Shown here one piece after another: positions 11,481-22,045 of a DNA stretch of 64,000 bases (the stretch's first letter is position 1; every line of letters starts with the position of its first letter). Where the stretch lies: the NCBI GenBank assembly GCA_030295235.1, contig AP026124.1, positions 310,001-374,000 of the forward strand. The letters run 5' to 3'. This stretch comes from Fistulifera solaris (Eukaryota; Bacillariophyta; Bacillariophyceae; Naviculales; Stauroneidaceae). The translations under genes and the position numbers were made by a program. Under the pieces are notes generated by a model. That model made no database searches and had not been told where the DNA came from. It saw only the letters and a program-made list of their open reading frames with translations.

Positions 11481-11876
11481 ATGGCAGATTGGTGTAGCAA
11501 AATCAGTCTCTTTTCGTGGTTTTCAGGGGACTCCACCGACGGAAAGAATCCGCAGCCTTCCAACCATGCGACTAGGAATCATGCGAGTTCCGAGCGGCCC
11601 GCGGATGTGAACGAGTTGAAAGCAGACGAAACTACGCAACGCACGAAGCCGTCGCAACGGCGTGACACACCATGTCGTTCCTTCAACAAATACTCCAAGA
11701 ATGAAAACACGATATACTTTCATAAAGCCTCGGGGACAAATTTTGATGCTAAAGTAGTGGGAGTTCATTTTGATGACGATCCCGAGAATCCGTATTACAC
11801 CATTCAGTATACAGCCAGGGATGGAGAAAAGGTGGAACGTCAAACGACGGAAGATCGGTTGCTGCCTGTGGAATGA
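11481..11876 (+). CDS. Small protein with a Tudor/SH3-like C-terminal domain
   Basis: The ATG at 11481 gives 131 residues; the longer upstream frame has no other sensible start. The first 80 residues are polar and disordered, with many Ser, Thr and Arg. The last 50 form a compact beta-rich block: GTNFDAKVVGVHFDDDPENPYYTIQYTARDG, then KVERQTTEDRLLPVE. The pattern of a strand, an aromatic YYTIQY strand and a charged turn before a final LLPV resembles Tudor-like or SH3-like folds found in small stramenopile proteins. Function is unknown, and the domain call is pattern recognition only. Confidence 0.6.
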   Translation: MADWCSKISLFSWFSGDSTDGKNPQPSNHATRNHASSERPADVNELKADETTQRTKPSQRRDTPCRSFNKYSKNENTIYFHKASGTNFDAKVVGVHFDDDPENPYYTIQYTARDGEKVERQTTEDRLLPVE

Positions 11877-12963
11877 GACTAATATTTTCAAAGAAAGAAT
11901 ACTCAAAACTCTGTCAACCCCTTGCGTTTTGTCTCAAGTGACCGACAGGCATCTGGAAGTAGTCCTATATAGATGGCCTTAGCTTGGTAGTTTTGCTGAC
12001 GGATCAGATCTATGTGCTGTGTGTGCGTCTGCTGGAGAGAGAGAGAGAAAGACGACACAATGGAAACAAGTGCGGTGGATACGGATACTTACCTCCCTGT
12101 GGATACCTTGTCAGTAACAAAGCGGCAAGAGGGGATAGGTACAAAGACGAAAGCGGATAAATCGATCAAAAAGGTACAAGTCATGCATATTATTATGTTA
12201 TTTTCCGGATTGTCTAGTCGCGAGACTACAATAGAGAGGACTGCCCGTTTAAAAGTTACTATTACCACGTACAATGGACAACGGACAATGGCCACCGGAA
12301 AGCGGAAACCGGAAATTTGTTTCGTTTTTGAACACCCGGAGCCCGGAGCATGAAGCACGGACCATGGAGCATGCTCGCGACTCGCGAAGATAATTGGTGT
12401 AGTCGGAATTTGGAATCATTATTGGGGGAAAGACATCTAGACATCTATTCGCGTAGTCAAACAACAAAAGAAGTTATTGTTAACCAACAACTAACAACTA
12501 ACCGCCAGCTGACTTCTGTCTTCTGTAACATATCATCAAAACATTTAAAGTAATGGTGTTCTGACTCAGAGAAAATAGGAATAATCAAATTATTTTGTAT
12601 AGTTCGACACTCTCTCAAAGAAACTTAAGTTCCTCAATACTCATTACCATCAAAAAATCAAAACAGAAACTATCAATTATCAAGCGAACCGGAAACCGGA
12701 ACGTATATCGTAGACAGACACCAGACACCAGACCCTCACACCACGAAGCACCAGCACCAGGTTCCGGATACCAGATACCATCAGGTTCCGGATACCATCA
12801 GGTCCCGGGTACAGTACCAGGTACTGGTCCACGTTCTGAAAGCACGACTCATCATCATATTATCACAAAACTATCGAACAAACGATTTCGTCAAGATCTC
12901 ATAAAAAACGAATATTCCAAAAAGTGAACAGAATTTTTCTTCCCTAACTTGCAAAAAATTATC
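11877..12963. other. Low-complexity intergenic region
   Basis: About 1.1 kb without a convincing gene. It contains a purine stretch (gagagagagagaaaga near 12034), GGA/CCGGAAA-rich strings near 12270-12320, and from about 12715 to 12835 a degenerate series of CAGACACCAG, GGTTCCGGATACCA and CAGGTACTGG words repeated irregularly. The overlapping short ORFs have repeat-driven composition and are not counted as genes. Confidence 0.5.
12715..12835. repeat. Degenerate tandem repeat of GATACCA/CAGGTTCCGG words
   Basis: The words caggttccggatacca and ataccatcaggt recur at irregular 10-25-bp spacing, ending in a near-palindrome (agtaccaggtactggt) at 12814-12829. It lies 130-250 bases upstream of the cysteine-rich secreted protein gene. 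Confidence 0.6.
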
Positions 12964-14986
12964 ATGAAGAACTGGTTCATCGGATGGATTACCCTTGTGA
13001 CGGGTGTTTCGATGGTGCAAGCTCAGTTGAAGCTTCGCTCAACCTTGCCTCGCTCTCACCGCTTGCAAACCTCTCCAACGTTGACTACTGCTGCTGCTGC
13101 TGCTACTACTACTACTACTACTACTACTCTTCCCCGTCCTCCTTCTCCGGAACGCTGGCTCGCCGGTTGTGAATGCGGAGGAGGAGGCGGCGGCGGTGGA
13201 AGTAGTTCCAAAGAATCGCCGCTAACTGCCCCAATAAGGATGTCTGTCAAGCGGACGCAGCGGTTGAGGTTATGGAAGCCAAGATCGAGACGTCAAACTT
13301 GTGCACTTGTATCCCTTGCGGCGGAGGATACACCATGACAATGGGCTGCCAGACATGCAGTAACTGCATCGGCAGAACCTGCTTTGTTGTTACGATGGGC
13401 GAGGGCTACTACATGGATGGCAATGAAGACTTGACTGCTGCGTCCTTCTTTGTCAATGTCGAGTCGACCGGAACGACCAGTGCTTCGAACAACGTCTTGG
13501 CGGAAACGCAGTTTATGGAAATGACCAATGATCAAATCGTAGAAGTCACGGATGCCGACAACTGTAAAGTAACCATCGACGGCACTGTCTGCAACTCATG
13601 CTTTGGGTTATTTTCGGAAAACAGTAGCTTTGAGATTGACTGCAGCAACATTGTAGAGGACTACGTCTGGAATGACAACGACAGCGAAGAGATTACCTCC
13701 GATTCGACACACCCATTGTATGCGCTGTTCGTCTCGACTGGTGAGTGCGCGCAGCCTGACAATGACGACGACGGTCCCGTTGACAACGACCCTGGGCAGT
13801 GCGAACCATTCAGCAGCTGCAGCAACTACCAGGATCTCGTCGATGAGATATATCCAGGCTTAGACTGCTCTTGTGCCGAATGCACCAATGGCTTTTATAT
13901 CAACTGTGCTGTGTGTGATGGATGTTTGGATGATTATTGCCTCATCTCGAGAGAGGGAAAGGAATTTGTCGCCGACCCCGACATCGAAGGAAAATTCACG
14001 GAAACCATTTCGATTATCCAAGTGACCTCATCGGGAAGTCAAAGTGCGTCGAATGAAGTCCAAGCGGAATACCATTACATCGATGAAAGCTGTCACGTGG
14101 CGATAAATGGCACTCTCTGCACCAGTTGCTCGGATTTATTTGAAGTTTCCAACGGCTGCTTTGCCCTTGATTGCAGCAACGTTCAATTCGGATACAAATG
14201 GACTTGCAATGATTCCGACTTGATCAAATCGGATACCAGTCATCCGTTGCATGGAATCTTTTGGAAGTCGACTTACTGTGAATTGTTAGCAGGTGGTGAG
14301 CCCGTCAATGAGCCAGTTAGCCGACCCACCCCGGCGCCGGTCAGTTTCCCTTCTCCATTTGGTGACGACTTTGTGGCCAGCGATTTTCCCACGGATGCTT
14401 CATTTGGAGATGGTCCTGTCTTTGATGACGACACTGTGCCCAGTGATCCCCAAGGACAGTGCTCCGATACCTTTGCCTGCAGCATCAATCCAATGCACGA
14501 GTATATTGTGGATGAGTTTTATGGCAACTATACGTGCAGCTGCAACGGGTGCTACACTCCGTATGATCTTGGCATTGATTGCAATGTTTGCAATGCTTGC
14601 CTAAACGATGTATGCCTTGATTTCTCGAGAAGTTACGCATGGAACGAACAAATCAATGGTGACTGGAACCAACAGGCGGTTCGGTTCCATATTGGAACCA
14701 GCGGAACGGGGACTGCCAACAACTTGGTGGTTCTTGAAAAATTCTTTTTGATTCCGATGGAAATGAACTGGAGGAAACCAATTGTCGCATGTCGATTGAC
14801 GGTACGGAATGTAACTCTTGCTTTGCTTTCTTTACAGCCAATCCGGACGACTGTTATCAATTGGATTGCAGCAATATCAATCCGGATTACGTTTGGAATT
14901 GCGACGATGGCGTGATTATGATCCTCGACAAGTCTCATCCTATGCACGGATTCTATCAGTTGTCATCGACCTGTGACAGTCTCTAA
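12964..14986 (+). CDS. Secreted protein with three cysteine-rich repeats (two frame breaks)
   Basis: The protein starts with a signal peptide (MKNWFIGWITLVTGVSMVQAQ), followed by Ala/Thr and Gly homopolymer stretches encoded by GCT/ACT and GGC/GGA triplets. Three homologous modules of about 150-180 residues follow. Each has a C.C..C motif, a CxxCxxCxxxxC core (CQTCSNCIGRTC, CAVCDGCLDDYC, CNVCNACLNDVC), a GT.CNSCF-like strand, a LDCSN strand and a terminal SHPLHGIF-like box. Frames break at about 13213-13215 (three A; one more base joins SSSK to NCPNKDVCQ) and at 14745-14749 (five T; one more base joins EKFF to DSDGNELEE). With both, the length is 675 codons including stop. I know no named family; a cell-wall or extracellular role is inferred from the signal peptide and cysteines. 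Confidence 0.75.
13088..13130. repeat. (GCT)n/(ACT)n triplet tract inside the cysteine-rich gene
   Basis: A run of about five GCT followed by about eight ACT triplets, in the coding frame of the secreted protein, encoding poly-Ala then poly-Thr. Such tracts vary in length and may differ between alleles. Confidence 0.85.
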
Positions 14987-15009
14987 AGTCACCATGCTAA
15001 TGACTCATG

Positions 15010-15027
15010 ACGTACTACGTAGTACGT
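15010..15027. repeat. 18-bp perfect palindrome ACGTACTACGTAGTACGT
   Basis: The 18 bases equal their own reverse complement. It lies about 25 bases after the stop codon of the cysteine-rich gene, inside a string of TGAC/GTAC words, and could form a short hairpin or a dimer-type protein site. No function can be assigned from sequence. Confidence 0.8.
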
Positions 15028-15410
15028 ACGTATGGATTCGCACTCATGACGAATGAATGGATAAGTCAATGAATGACTGAGTGACTGGATGAATACCTTA
15101 TCACTTACCATACAAAGTAAATACGTACGTAGTAGTAGAAAATGAAAAGATTACCGGGAACCGGGACCGGTACTGGTAGTTATAGTCAAGTAGTATCACA
15201 GCTGGTTGAATAATAACGAGCCAGACCCAGACCTCATGTAAACTTGCGTAGAACCCTACCGCAACGGACAACATTTGATTTGTATTGGTCATTTCGCTTG
15301 CCAACGGAGCAACTTTTAATTCCGCGTCGATTGAGATAGAAACAGATCTTCGATCTTCGGGTATCTTGTATCTTTATTGTTCTGATACCGATACCCGATA
15401 CTTGTACCGA

Positions 15411-15648
15411 TGAAACCGCACTGCATCAATGCCGGTTACATCCACATCCACATCGTTCGGCGCGCATCCATGTTTGACCCAGCGCCAAAATAATATGTGT
15501 TACTACTCCACCACCCGTAAGAATCCTGAGAGAATTGAAACCACATGCCACAACAATAATTTCGAAGATCATTGGATTCGCCAATGATGGGTCCATTGTC
15601 GGGCGTCGGGCGTAAACGACTCGGGACCCAGGACCACAAAACAGTTTT
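15411..15648 (-). pseudogene. Decayed fragment of the dimethylglycine dehydrogenase-like gene
   Basis: This stretch is clearly similar, in the same orientation, to 9620-9830 inside the intact flavoprotein gene. Shared words include tgaaaccgcactgcatcaat, accactcc/actccaccacc, gtaagaatcc, ttggattcgcc and ccattgtcgggcgt. It has small insertions (a duplicated ccacat, a duplicated gggcgtc) and substitutions that break the frame. Similarity fades near 15648. It covers only about 75 codons of the FAD domain's C-terminal side, has no start or ending, and lies 5.7 kb from its source, so it is a partial duplicate rather than a gene. Confidence 0.85.
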
Positions 15649-15818
15649 GCGACGAACCATAGAACCTTAGCAACACCGACTGACAGACGGACGAGAAAGC
15701 AAACGCCTCCGTCCGCCGTTCGACGTTCGAGAAAAAAAATAACATCAACATTATTACGGAGTATTTTTTATTTCCATTTTACTCGCACAATCAAAGAAAC
15801 TTACTTTTGCTCGAAATA

Positions 15819-18800
15819 ATGTCAACGATCTTGTCAAGGAAGTTGTTGACAAGAAACGTCTCTCGCTCAGTCCGGAGAGTACTTACAATCCATAAGAGTC
15901 AACCATTATCCTCGCTTCGTCTCTACACTTCTCTCGTACGACCATGGCAGACAGGGAAACGGCCTCGCAATGACACGCTGCATTGGCGATGTTTGAGCAG
16001 CTCGGCAACTACTACCTCGTTCGATGACACAGACGACGATCGATCCATAGAATCACAATACTTGCGAAAAACGCCTCTCGAGCATGTTTTACTGCGCCCC
16101 GGAATGTATGTGGGTCCGAATGAACGACTGCCTCCGCAATCGTTTTGGGTTTTGGATCCTCCATTGACGCTTCCCGAAGAGCCATCTTCATTGGAAACGA
16201 CTTTGTTCCGTTTTATCAAAAGGATATCGCAATTGTCCCTGCTCTGGTCAAAGTATTCGATGAAATACTCGTCAATGCTTCAGACAATCGATTGCGGTAT
16301 CCGAAAAGTTGTTCACGGATTGATGTCATCATTCAACCCGGTAACGACACGAAAGATCCTTTTATTTCCATTTACAATGATGGAAAAGGGATTCCCATTC
16401 AAATTCATAAAAAAGAAAACATGTATTTACCCGAAATGCTGTTTGGGCATTTATTGACAGGGTCCAATTTCAATGATGACGAAAAACGAATTACCGGTGG
16501 TCGACACGGATACGGTGCAAAATTGACCAATATCTTTGCCCAACAATTCACGGTGGAAACAGCGGATACAAACAGAGGGCTCTTTTACCATCAAACGTGG
16601 TGGGAGAATATGACTCGGGCATCCGAGCCTATCATTACGGAGTGGAATGAAGGCACAGACTTTACACGGATTTCTTTTGTTCCGGATTTACCTCGATTGA
16701 CCGGTAACCAACACGCCAAGTCCATTTCCGTCGAAGATTATAGTCTCATGTGTCGACGAGTGGTAGATGTTGCGGGATGTGCAGCAGGTAAACTCACCGT
16801 CACATTGAATGGGAAGGATGTATCGATGCCGTCCTTTGCGCAGTTTGTCGAACTGCACCGCAAGTCGTCGTCACCACCCCTCATACATTACAACATGAAT
16901 CCTCGATGGAAAATATCGGTCGGACTTTCGGATACTGGCTCGTTTGAATCGGTCTCGTTTGTCAATGGAATGGCGACACATCGTGGTGGAACTCATATCA
17001 ATGCATTGGTGCAACAGATTTCCAAAAAGATTCAAGAGAAAGTAGAAAAGATCGATCCTCAGCTGGCGAAATTGATATCCCATGGTCTCATTCGACGGCA
17101 TTTGTTCGTCGCGTGTGATGCTTTGATCGAGAATCCCACATTTGATTCGCAAATGAAAGAATATCTGACGTCCAGTCCAACAAATTTTGGAAGCTCATAT
17201 TCTTTGACGCAAAAGCTTCTGAATGATCTTGTCAAACCGGAAGATCAAGGTGGACCTGGCATTGTGGAAGATGTTCTCCGCGTTGCCAGTGGGAGACAGC
17301 AAGCGAATTTGGTTAAAGAACTTACGTCGAAAAAGTCAAAACGACAACTGCTGTCGATACCTAAATTGGAAGAAGCGCATCAGGCTGGATCCGAGAGTGG
17401 GTGGGACTGCACATTGATTTTGACTGAGGGAGATTCGGCAAAAGCGTTGGCAGTCGCGGGCTTGGAAGTCATTGGACGAGAGCGGTTCGGTGTTTTTCCC
17501 TTCGCGAGGGAAGTTCTTGAATGTAAGAGACGCATCGGTGACGCAACTCACCAACAATGCAGAAGTCAAGGCTCTATGTTCTATTCTGGGTTTAGATTTT
17601 GATAAAAAGTACGATACTTTGGAAGAAAGACGGGAACTGCGATACGGTAGGGTGATGTTGATGACCGATCAAGATCAAGGTCAGTGACTTCGTGCGCGCT
17701 CCAGTTCGATTTGACGATGCATCCTTCAACTCACCATCTGCTTGATGCCAGACGGATCTCATATAAAAGGTCTTGTTATCAATTTCTTTCGATACTTTTG
17801 GCCTGATCTGCTCCGACCACCTGTCGACCAACCCATGGAAGAGGCCAACGAGAATCCCCCTTTTCTTTCTGCTTTCGTCACCCCACTGTTAAAGGCTAGT
17901 CGCAAAGGAGCGAAAGGTCAACTGGCTTTCTATTCTATGGCCGAATACAATGCATGGCGAGACTCCATTGATCCGTTAGAACTCAAAAAGTACCGCATAA
18001 AGTACTACAAAGGTTTGGGAACGAGCACGACCGAAGAGGCAAGAGGGTACTTTGCAGCCTTTGACGATCATATTCGTCCTTTCAAATGGACATCGGATGC
18101 CGATGGCGATCTTCTCGATATGGTTTTTGATAAGAACAGCGCTGCTGCACGTCGTCAATGGATTCTAGACACGTATGATGAAACCAGTTCCCTAGAGATC
18201 AATCCGGAAGATGGGAATGCCGTTGGCTACGACGATTTCATCAACAAAGAGCTAGTTCACTTTTCGCACGCAGATAACATCAGAAGTATCCCAAGTGCCA
18301 TCGATGGTCTCAAACCTTCGCAAAGGAAAGTCTTGTACGCTTGTTTCAAACGCAAACTAACAGCGGAAATGAAAGTTGCACAGTTGGCTGGATATTGCGC
18401 GGAACAAACGGCTTACCATCATGGTGAAGCTTCTCTTCAGTCCACAAGTACGTATTAAAACGATTGCCTGAGAAGTTGGTAATCACGGTGCATCTAACAA
18501 TCGTTGTGAAATCCAAAGTTATCGGAATGGCCCATGACTTTGTTGGATCCAACAACATCAACCTTTTGATTCCATCGGGACAGTTCGGAACTCGCATGAC
18601 CGGAGGAGCGGATGCAGCGTCGCCTCGTTATATCTTCACATATTTGTCCCCGCTCGCGCGACTTATATTTCCCGAAGCAGATGATGCTCTTTTACGCTAC
18701 CGGGAGGATGATGGACAGCAAGTCGAACCGGAATATTTTGTACCGATTATACCTCTTCTTGCTGTGAATGGAAGTCAAGGTATTGGGACCGGCTGGAGTA

Positions 18801-19743
18801 CGTTTATTCCACCTCACAACCCAATGGACGTTATTGACTATATTCGTTACAAAATCGACAAAGCAGAGGGCAGAAAGATGTACGATATGCCGGTTATCCG
18901 TCCTTATGCGCGCGGTTTCTCTGGGAAGATCCGAGAAGCGTCCAATGGCTTTGTGACGGTAGGCAAGGTACATCCGATTTCTAAAAACTCAGTGGCTATT
19001 GAAGAGCTTCCTTTGCGTTGCTGGACAAGCACTTACAAGGATCAGCTTATCAAAATGCGAAACCAGGGTGACATAATCGGATTTGTCGAAAACCACACCA
19101 CTACCAAAGTATCGGTGACCGTCGATCTTCAAGCGGCGAAACTTACAAGGTTCATTAGCGCTGGTCTTGAAAGTGCGTTTAAGCTCGAGACTAGACTTCC
19201 AACGACAAATATGAACGCATTTAACGTGAACGGTGTTATGACGAAATTCGAATGCGCCGCAAACATTGCTGACGAATTTTTCCCTGTCAGACTCTCTCTT
19301 TACAAAGACCGCAAATCCGTTTTAGAATCAGAATTACGCTATGAGGCCACTATGCTTTCTAACAAAGCCAAATTTATCGAAGCAGTGGCCACTTCACAGC
19401 TCGATCTTGCCAGCGGGAGAAAAGGAAAAGAGGAGCTACTAGCTGATGTTCAAAAATAGGTTTCTTAAGTGATTCGGAGCTCCTAGCTATAAGGTCCAAC
19501 AATTCTGTGATGGAAAGGCGTCCCAGCACAGAGCACGAAAATGGATTGCCAAGTGAATCAAGCGACGGGTACGACTATTTGCTCAACATGCCCCTGTCAA
19601 GTCTTACGTCCGAGCGTATTGCTGCTCTTAAGGATGAGGCCTCAAAGAAAGGTAAAGAGTTGAAGCAATTAACTCAAACGGAACCGACAGATTTGTGGCG
19701 AACCGACTTGGATAGACTCGCTTCGCGCTTGGACAAGTACTAG
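15819..19743 (+). CDS. TOP2: Eukaryotic-type DNA topoisomerase II with organelle-type leader (three frame breaks)
   Basis: Three exons: 15819-17679, 17752-18447 and 18519-19743, with introns of 72 and 71 nt. It is an ATP-dependent double-strand DNA topoisomerase. Seen in order: basic Ser-rich leader (residues 1-50), GHKL ATPase motifs (IYNDGKGIPI, GRHGYGAKLTN), Toprim (LTEGDSAK; MTDQDQ then DGSHIKG across the first intron), YYKGLGTST, GLKPSQRKVLYACF, and the active-site Tyr in SPRYIFTYLS, followed by NGSQGIGTGWSTFIPP. Frames break near 16195-16197 (one base short), 17493-17500 (one base too many) and 19452-19456 (five A; one short). With these changes the length is a multiple of three. The product is about 1260 residues, lacking the long charged tail of nuclear TOP2. 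The arginine-rich leader (SRKLLTRNVSRSVRR) suggests mitochondrion or plastid. Confidence 0.85.
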
Positions 19744-19787
19744 CGAACTCCAATGAAGTCCCCCTTTTTCGTCTGGTGGTCGATATT

Positions 19788-20726
19788 CTAAATTCTTGTT
19801 TTAGGATCACGAAAAGTAGTCCAGGCATCTCTCATTCGTTGGTTCTGACCGTTTGTAAAAACGTTTCGACAATCTTGGGGATTGTAGTCCATCATGTTAT
19901 CCAAGGGGTCTCTACCGCTGTCATCAGGGCAGGTATCGGGAAACAGCGCTGGACACTCTTCGATTCGCCCCACATACTTAAGTTGCGGAGGGGTGTCGTC
20001 CACCAAGTCGCCTGGAGAGCATCCTCCTGCGAAGGTGTGATGCAGGTTTAAATAATGGCCCACTTCGTGAGGAAAGGATTTCCCATCAGCTGCACACTCG
20101 GGATGGATGACAATTCCGTCTCTGACCCCCACCTGTGCGGCATAGGCCCCTAAGTTAGTGTAACCACAATAGATACCCCCATCGCTTCCAATCGCTTTTT
20201 TCAGATAAACGTTCATAGTGTCCAGCCCGCCGACTTTCATTGCTCTCATCATTTCTATTTCATCTGGGGAAGCGACGCTCGCGTTATACCAGACTTTATT
20301 GTTCACGTATTTGATCGCCTTCAAATCCAAACGAACTCCACTGAATCGGAACTTTCGGTTCGTCTGTCGAATCATGTCCTTAATATCCGATTGCGAGAGT
20401 CTACCGGTCGCACCATCCTGGATATTATGAACGTGTACAGGAATTACAATATCGGCATTACAAAATCGATAACTCAAGGCGCAAAGCAAACCGAAGTTGA
20501 AACGTCTATTCGTTTGCGAGGCGACCCTGGATAATTCTTCTTCATCTGCTTTCAATCGAAGTAACTCTTCCGCATCTGCGTCCTCTACGGCGCAAGGCTT
20601 GATGGCGTCTGCCGCCAATGCTTGTGGCCCCTCGATGATTGAATAGGTTTCGTGGCATTGTGCCAGATGAGCGAAAAGCCAGACGATTAAGCCGAGAACA
20701 TACGAGAAGCCAGTCATAGATGTCAT
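19788..20726 (-). CDS. Secreted M43-family (pappalysin-like) zinc metalloprotease
   Basis: The ATG at 20726 (MTSMTGF) is preferred to the upstream open frame because it starts a clean signal peptide (GFSYVLGLIVWLFAHLAQC). The 312-residue product has a pro-region and a catalytic domain with the extended zinc motif HEVGHYLNLHHTF (His, His and His ligands, Glu base), a DDTPPQ turn and the NMMDY Met-turn. Six or more Cys in the catalytic half suggest disulfides and export. Pappalysin/cytophagalysin proteases usually have Gly where this protein has Asn (HYLN), an atypical but conservative change also seen in some relatives. Intact single exon, converging on the topoisomerase gene with about 45 bases between stops. 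The substrate is unknown. Confidence 0.85.
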   Translation of the reverse strand: MTSMTGFSYVLGLIVWLFAHLAQCHETYSIIEGPQALAADAIKPCAVEDADAEELLRLKADEEELSRVASQTNRRFNFGLLCALSYRFCNADIVIPVHVHNIQDGATGRLSQSDIKDMIRQTNRKFRFSGVRLDLKAIKYVNNKVWYNASVASPDEIEMMRAMKVGGLDTMNVYLKKAIGSDGGIYCGYTNLGAYAAQVGVRDGIVIHPECAADGKSFPHEVGHYLNLHHTFAGGCSPGDLVDDTPPQLKYVGRIEECPALFPDTCPDDSGRDPLDNMMDYNPQDCRNVFTNGQNQRMRDAWTTFRDPKTRI

Positions 20727-21448
20727 GAGTGAACAGTTTATCGACACGAGAGAGGGAACAGAAAGCTTTTCATAAACATGAAACATGAAACGCTTGTTAG
20801 ATGTTTGTTCCAATGGAACCGACAAGCGATCGCACAATACCAGGTATTACTTTTTGAAACTTGTCCATCGCGCAATACTGGAAACTGGTAAGTGGTAAGG
20901 CACAAAACACTCGATCAGCGATCCATGCCAGGGCGACACTAACTAAAACAGTACCAGGTATGCCGAAAGCCAGCTGCAAGCTGCAAGCTTGTACGTTGTG
21001 GTTTAAGGCCTAAACTAGGAATCAGGATACAGTAGTCTAAGCAGTAGGCAGTGTCCTTGGTCATTGGTCATCTATAATTTATCATTTACCATTTGCCGTA
21101 GTAGTGTCTTTTCACTCTTGTCAACTTTGTACGTAGTAGGATTGGCAAAACAATGTACCTTATGGATAGGTACCGGTACCGGATGACCCTTTTCCGGTTT
21201 CATTTTCGTTCTCCGGTTAGAATTGGCGTAAAGCGTAAAGGACAGCAAAAGAACAATCCGTTTCCGTGTCTTCGTTCTTCATTTTCTAGATCTTCCCCTT
21301 CATGCTTCGACTCCTTTTCTTCTCACGATTGTTCACGATCTTGAGGCGAAAGCGAATCTTGACTTGTACCTAACGTCATCGAAGTGTGCACTATCTCGGT
21401 CGAAGAACCCAGTAAATTGTCTCTCAATCCTCTTAAGCGCTCTTCAAC
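20727..21448. promoter_or_regulatory. Divergent intergenic region
   Basis: About 720 bases between the M43 protease and the NTF2-like gene. It contains GGTACCGGTACCGG-type words near 21169-21182 and AT-rich stretches, but no supported gene. A CT-rich stretch (ctctcaatcctcttaagcgctcttc) precedes the start of the plus-strand gene. Confidence 0.4.
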
Positions 21449-21898
21449 ATGACTGTTGCACATCAATTTGCCCAAGAAGTCGGCGAGACGTGGGGCAAGG
21501 CTCTGACGAGCGCCATGACGACTGGCGACATGACCGAATTCAAGGCTCTCTTCGTTTCGGATGAGGCTGTGGGTGTTGTTGTGCAGTCTGTTGAAGGTAC
21601 CGAAGTGGTAATGACTATAGGAGACGTGGAAGGTGCCACTTTGTCCTGGGATGAATTTAAGGAATCTTTCATGAAGGATTTGGACGAGCAAGGATATCTC
21701 AAGACGGAGTCGCAATGTTTGGGCGTTCTTGGCGATCGTATGATTCTTGAAGCCGGCCGATTCAACAAGGCAGGAGAAGAATACATGAGTGCTTACAGCC
21801 TCCTTACCCTCAACGCGGAGGGAAAAATTACGATGTTCGAGTCGTTCTCTGATGCGCAGGCCCCAGGGCTCATTCAAGCAGCTTCAGTTTCCGAATAA
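21449..21898 (+). CDS. Small NTF2-like (SnoaL/DUF4440-type) protein
   Basis: Single exon, 149 residues, with ATG context caacATGactg. The layout of an N-terminal helix (FAQEVGETWGKALTSAMTTGDMTEFKAL), alternating strands, a central helix (SWDEFKESFMKDL), and C-terminal strands (YSLLTLNAEGKITMFESFSD) matches the cone-shaped NTF2-like fold used by SnoaL and related small-molecule binding proteins. There is no signal peptide and no recognised catalytic dyad. Intact and compact. Specific function unknown. Confidence 0.65.
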   Translation: MTVAHQFAQEVGETWGKALTSAMTTGDMTEFKALFVSDEAVGVVVQSVEGTEVVMTIGDVEGATLSWDEFKESFMKDLDEQGYLKTESQCLGVLGDRMILEAGRFNKAGEEYMSAYSLLTLNAEGKITMFESFSDAQAPGLIQAASVSE

Positions 21899-22045
21899 AA
21901 CCGTATCTAGTTCCATTATACTTCAATGTAGTTGACAGTTAATTTTTCTTCAAAACTAATAGCCAATCGCGATTGTAAAAACATCAAATAGTGAATTATC
22001 TGTTAGATTAATTCGATCGTCAACGAATAATTATAAAATACGATT

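Larger units (their letters stand above)
14987..15818. other. Intergenic region with palindrome and gene fragment
   Basis: Between the cysteine-rich gene and the topoisomerase gene. It holds an 18-bp perfect palindrome (15010-15027), TACCGGTACTGG-type words near 15165, and a degraded fragment of the flavoprotein gene (about 15411-15648). Nothing in it is likely to be translated. Confidence 0.6.

Noticed and set aside
12595-12927. Plus-strand ORF of 110 codons in the low-complexity spacer
   Set aside because: Its sequence is driven by repeated words (PGSGYQ, GSGYHQ) and it lies in a tandem-like stretch.
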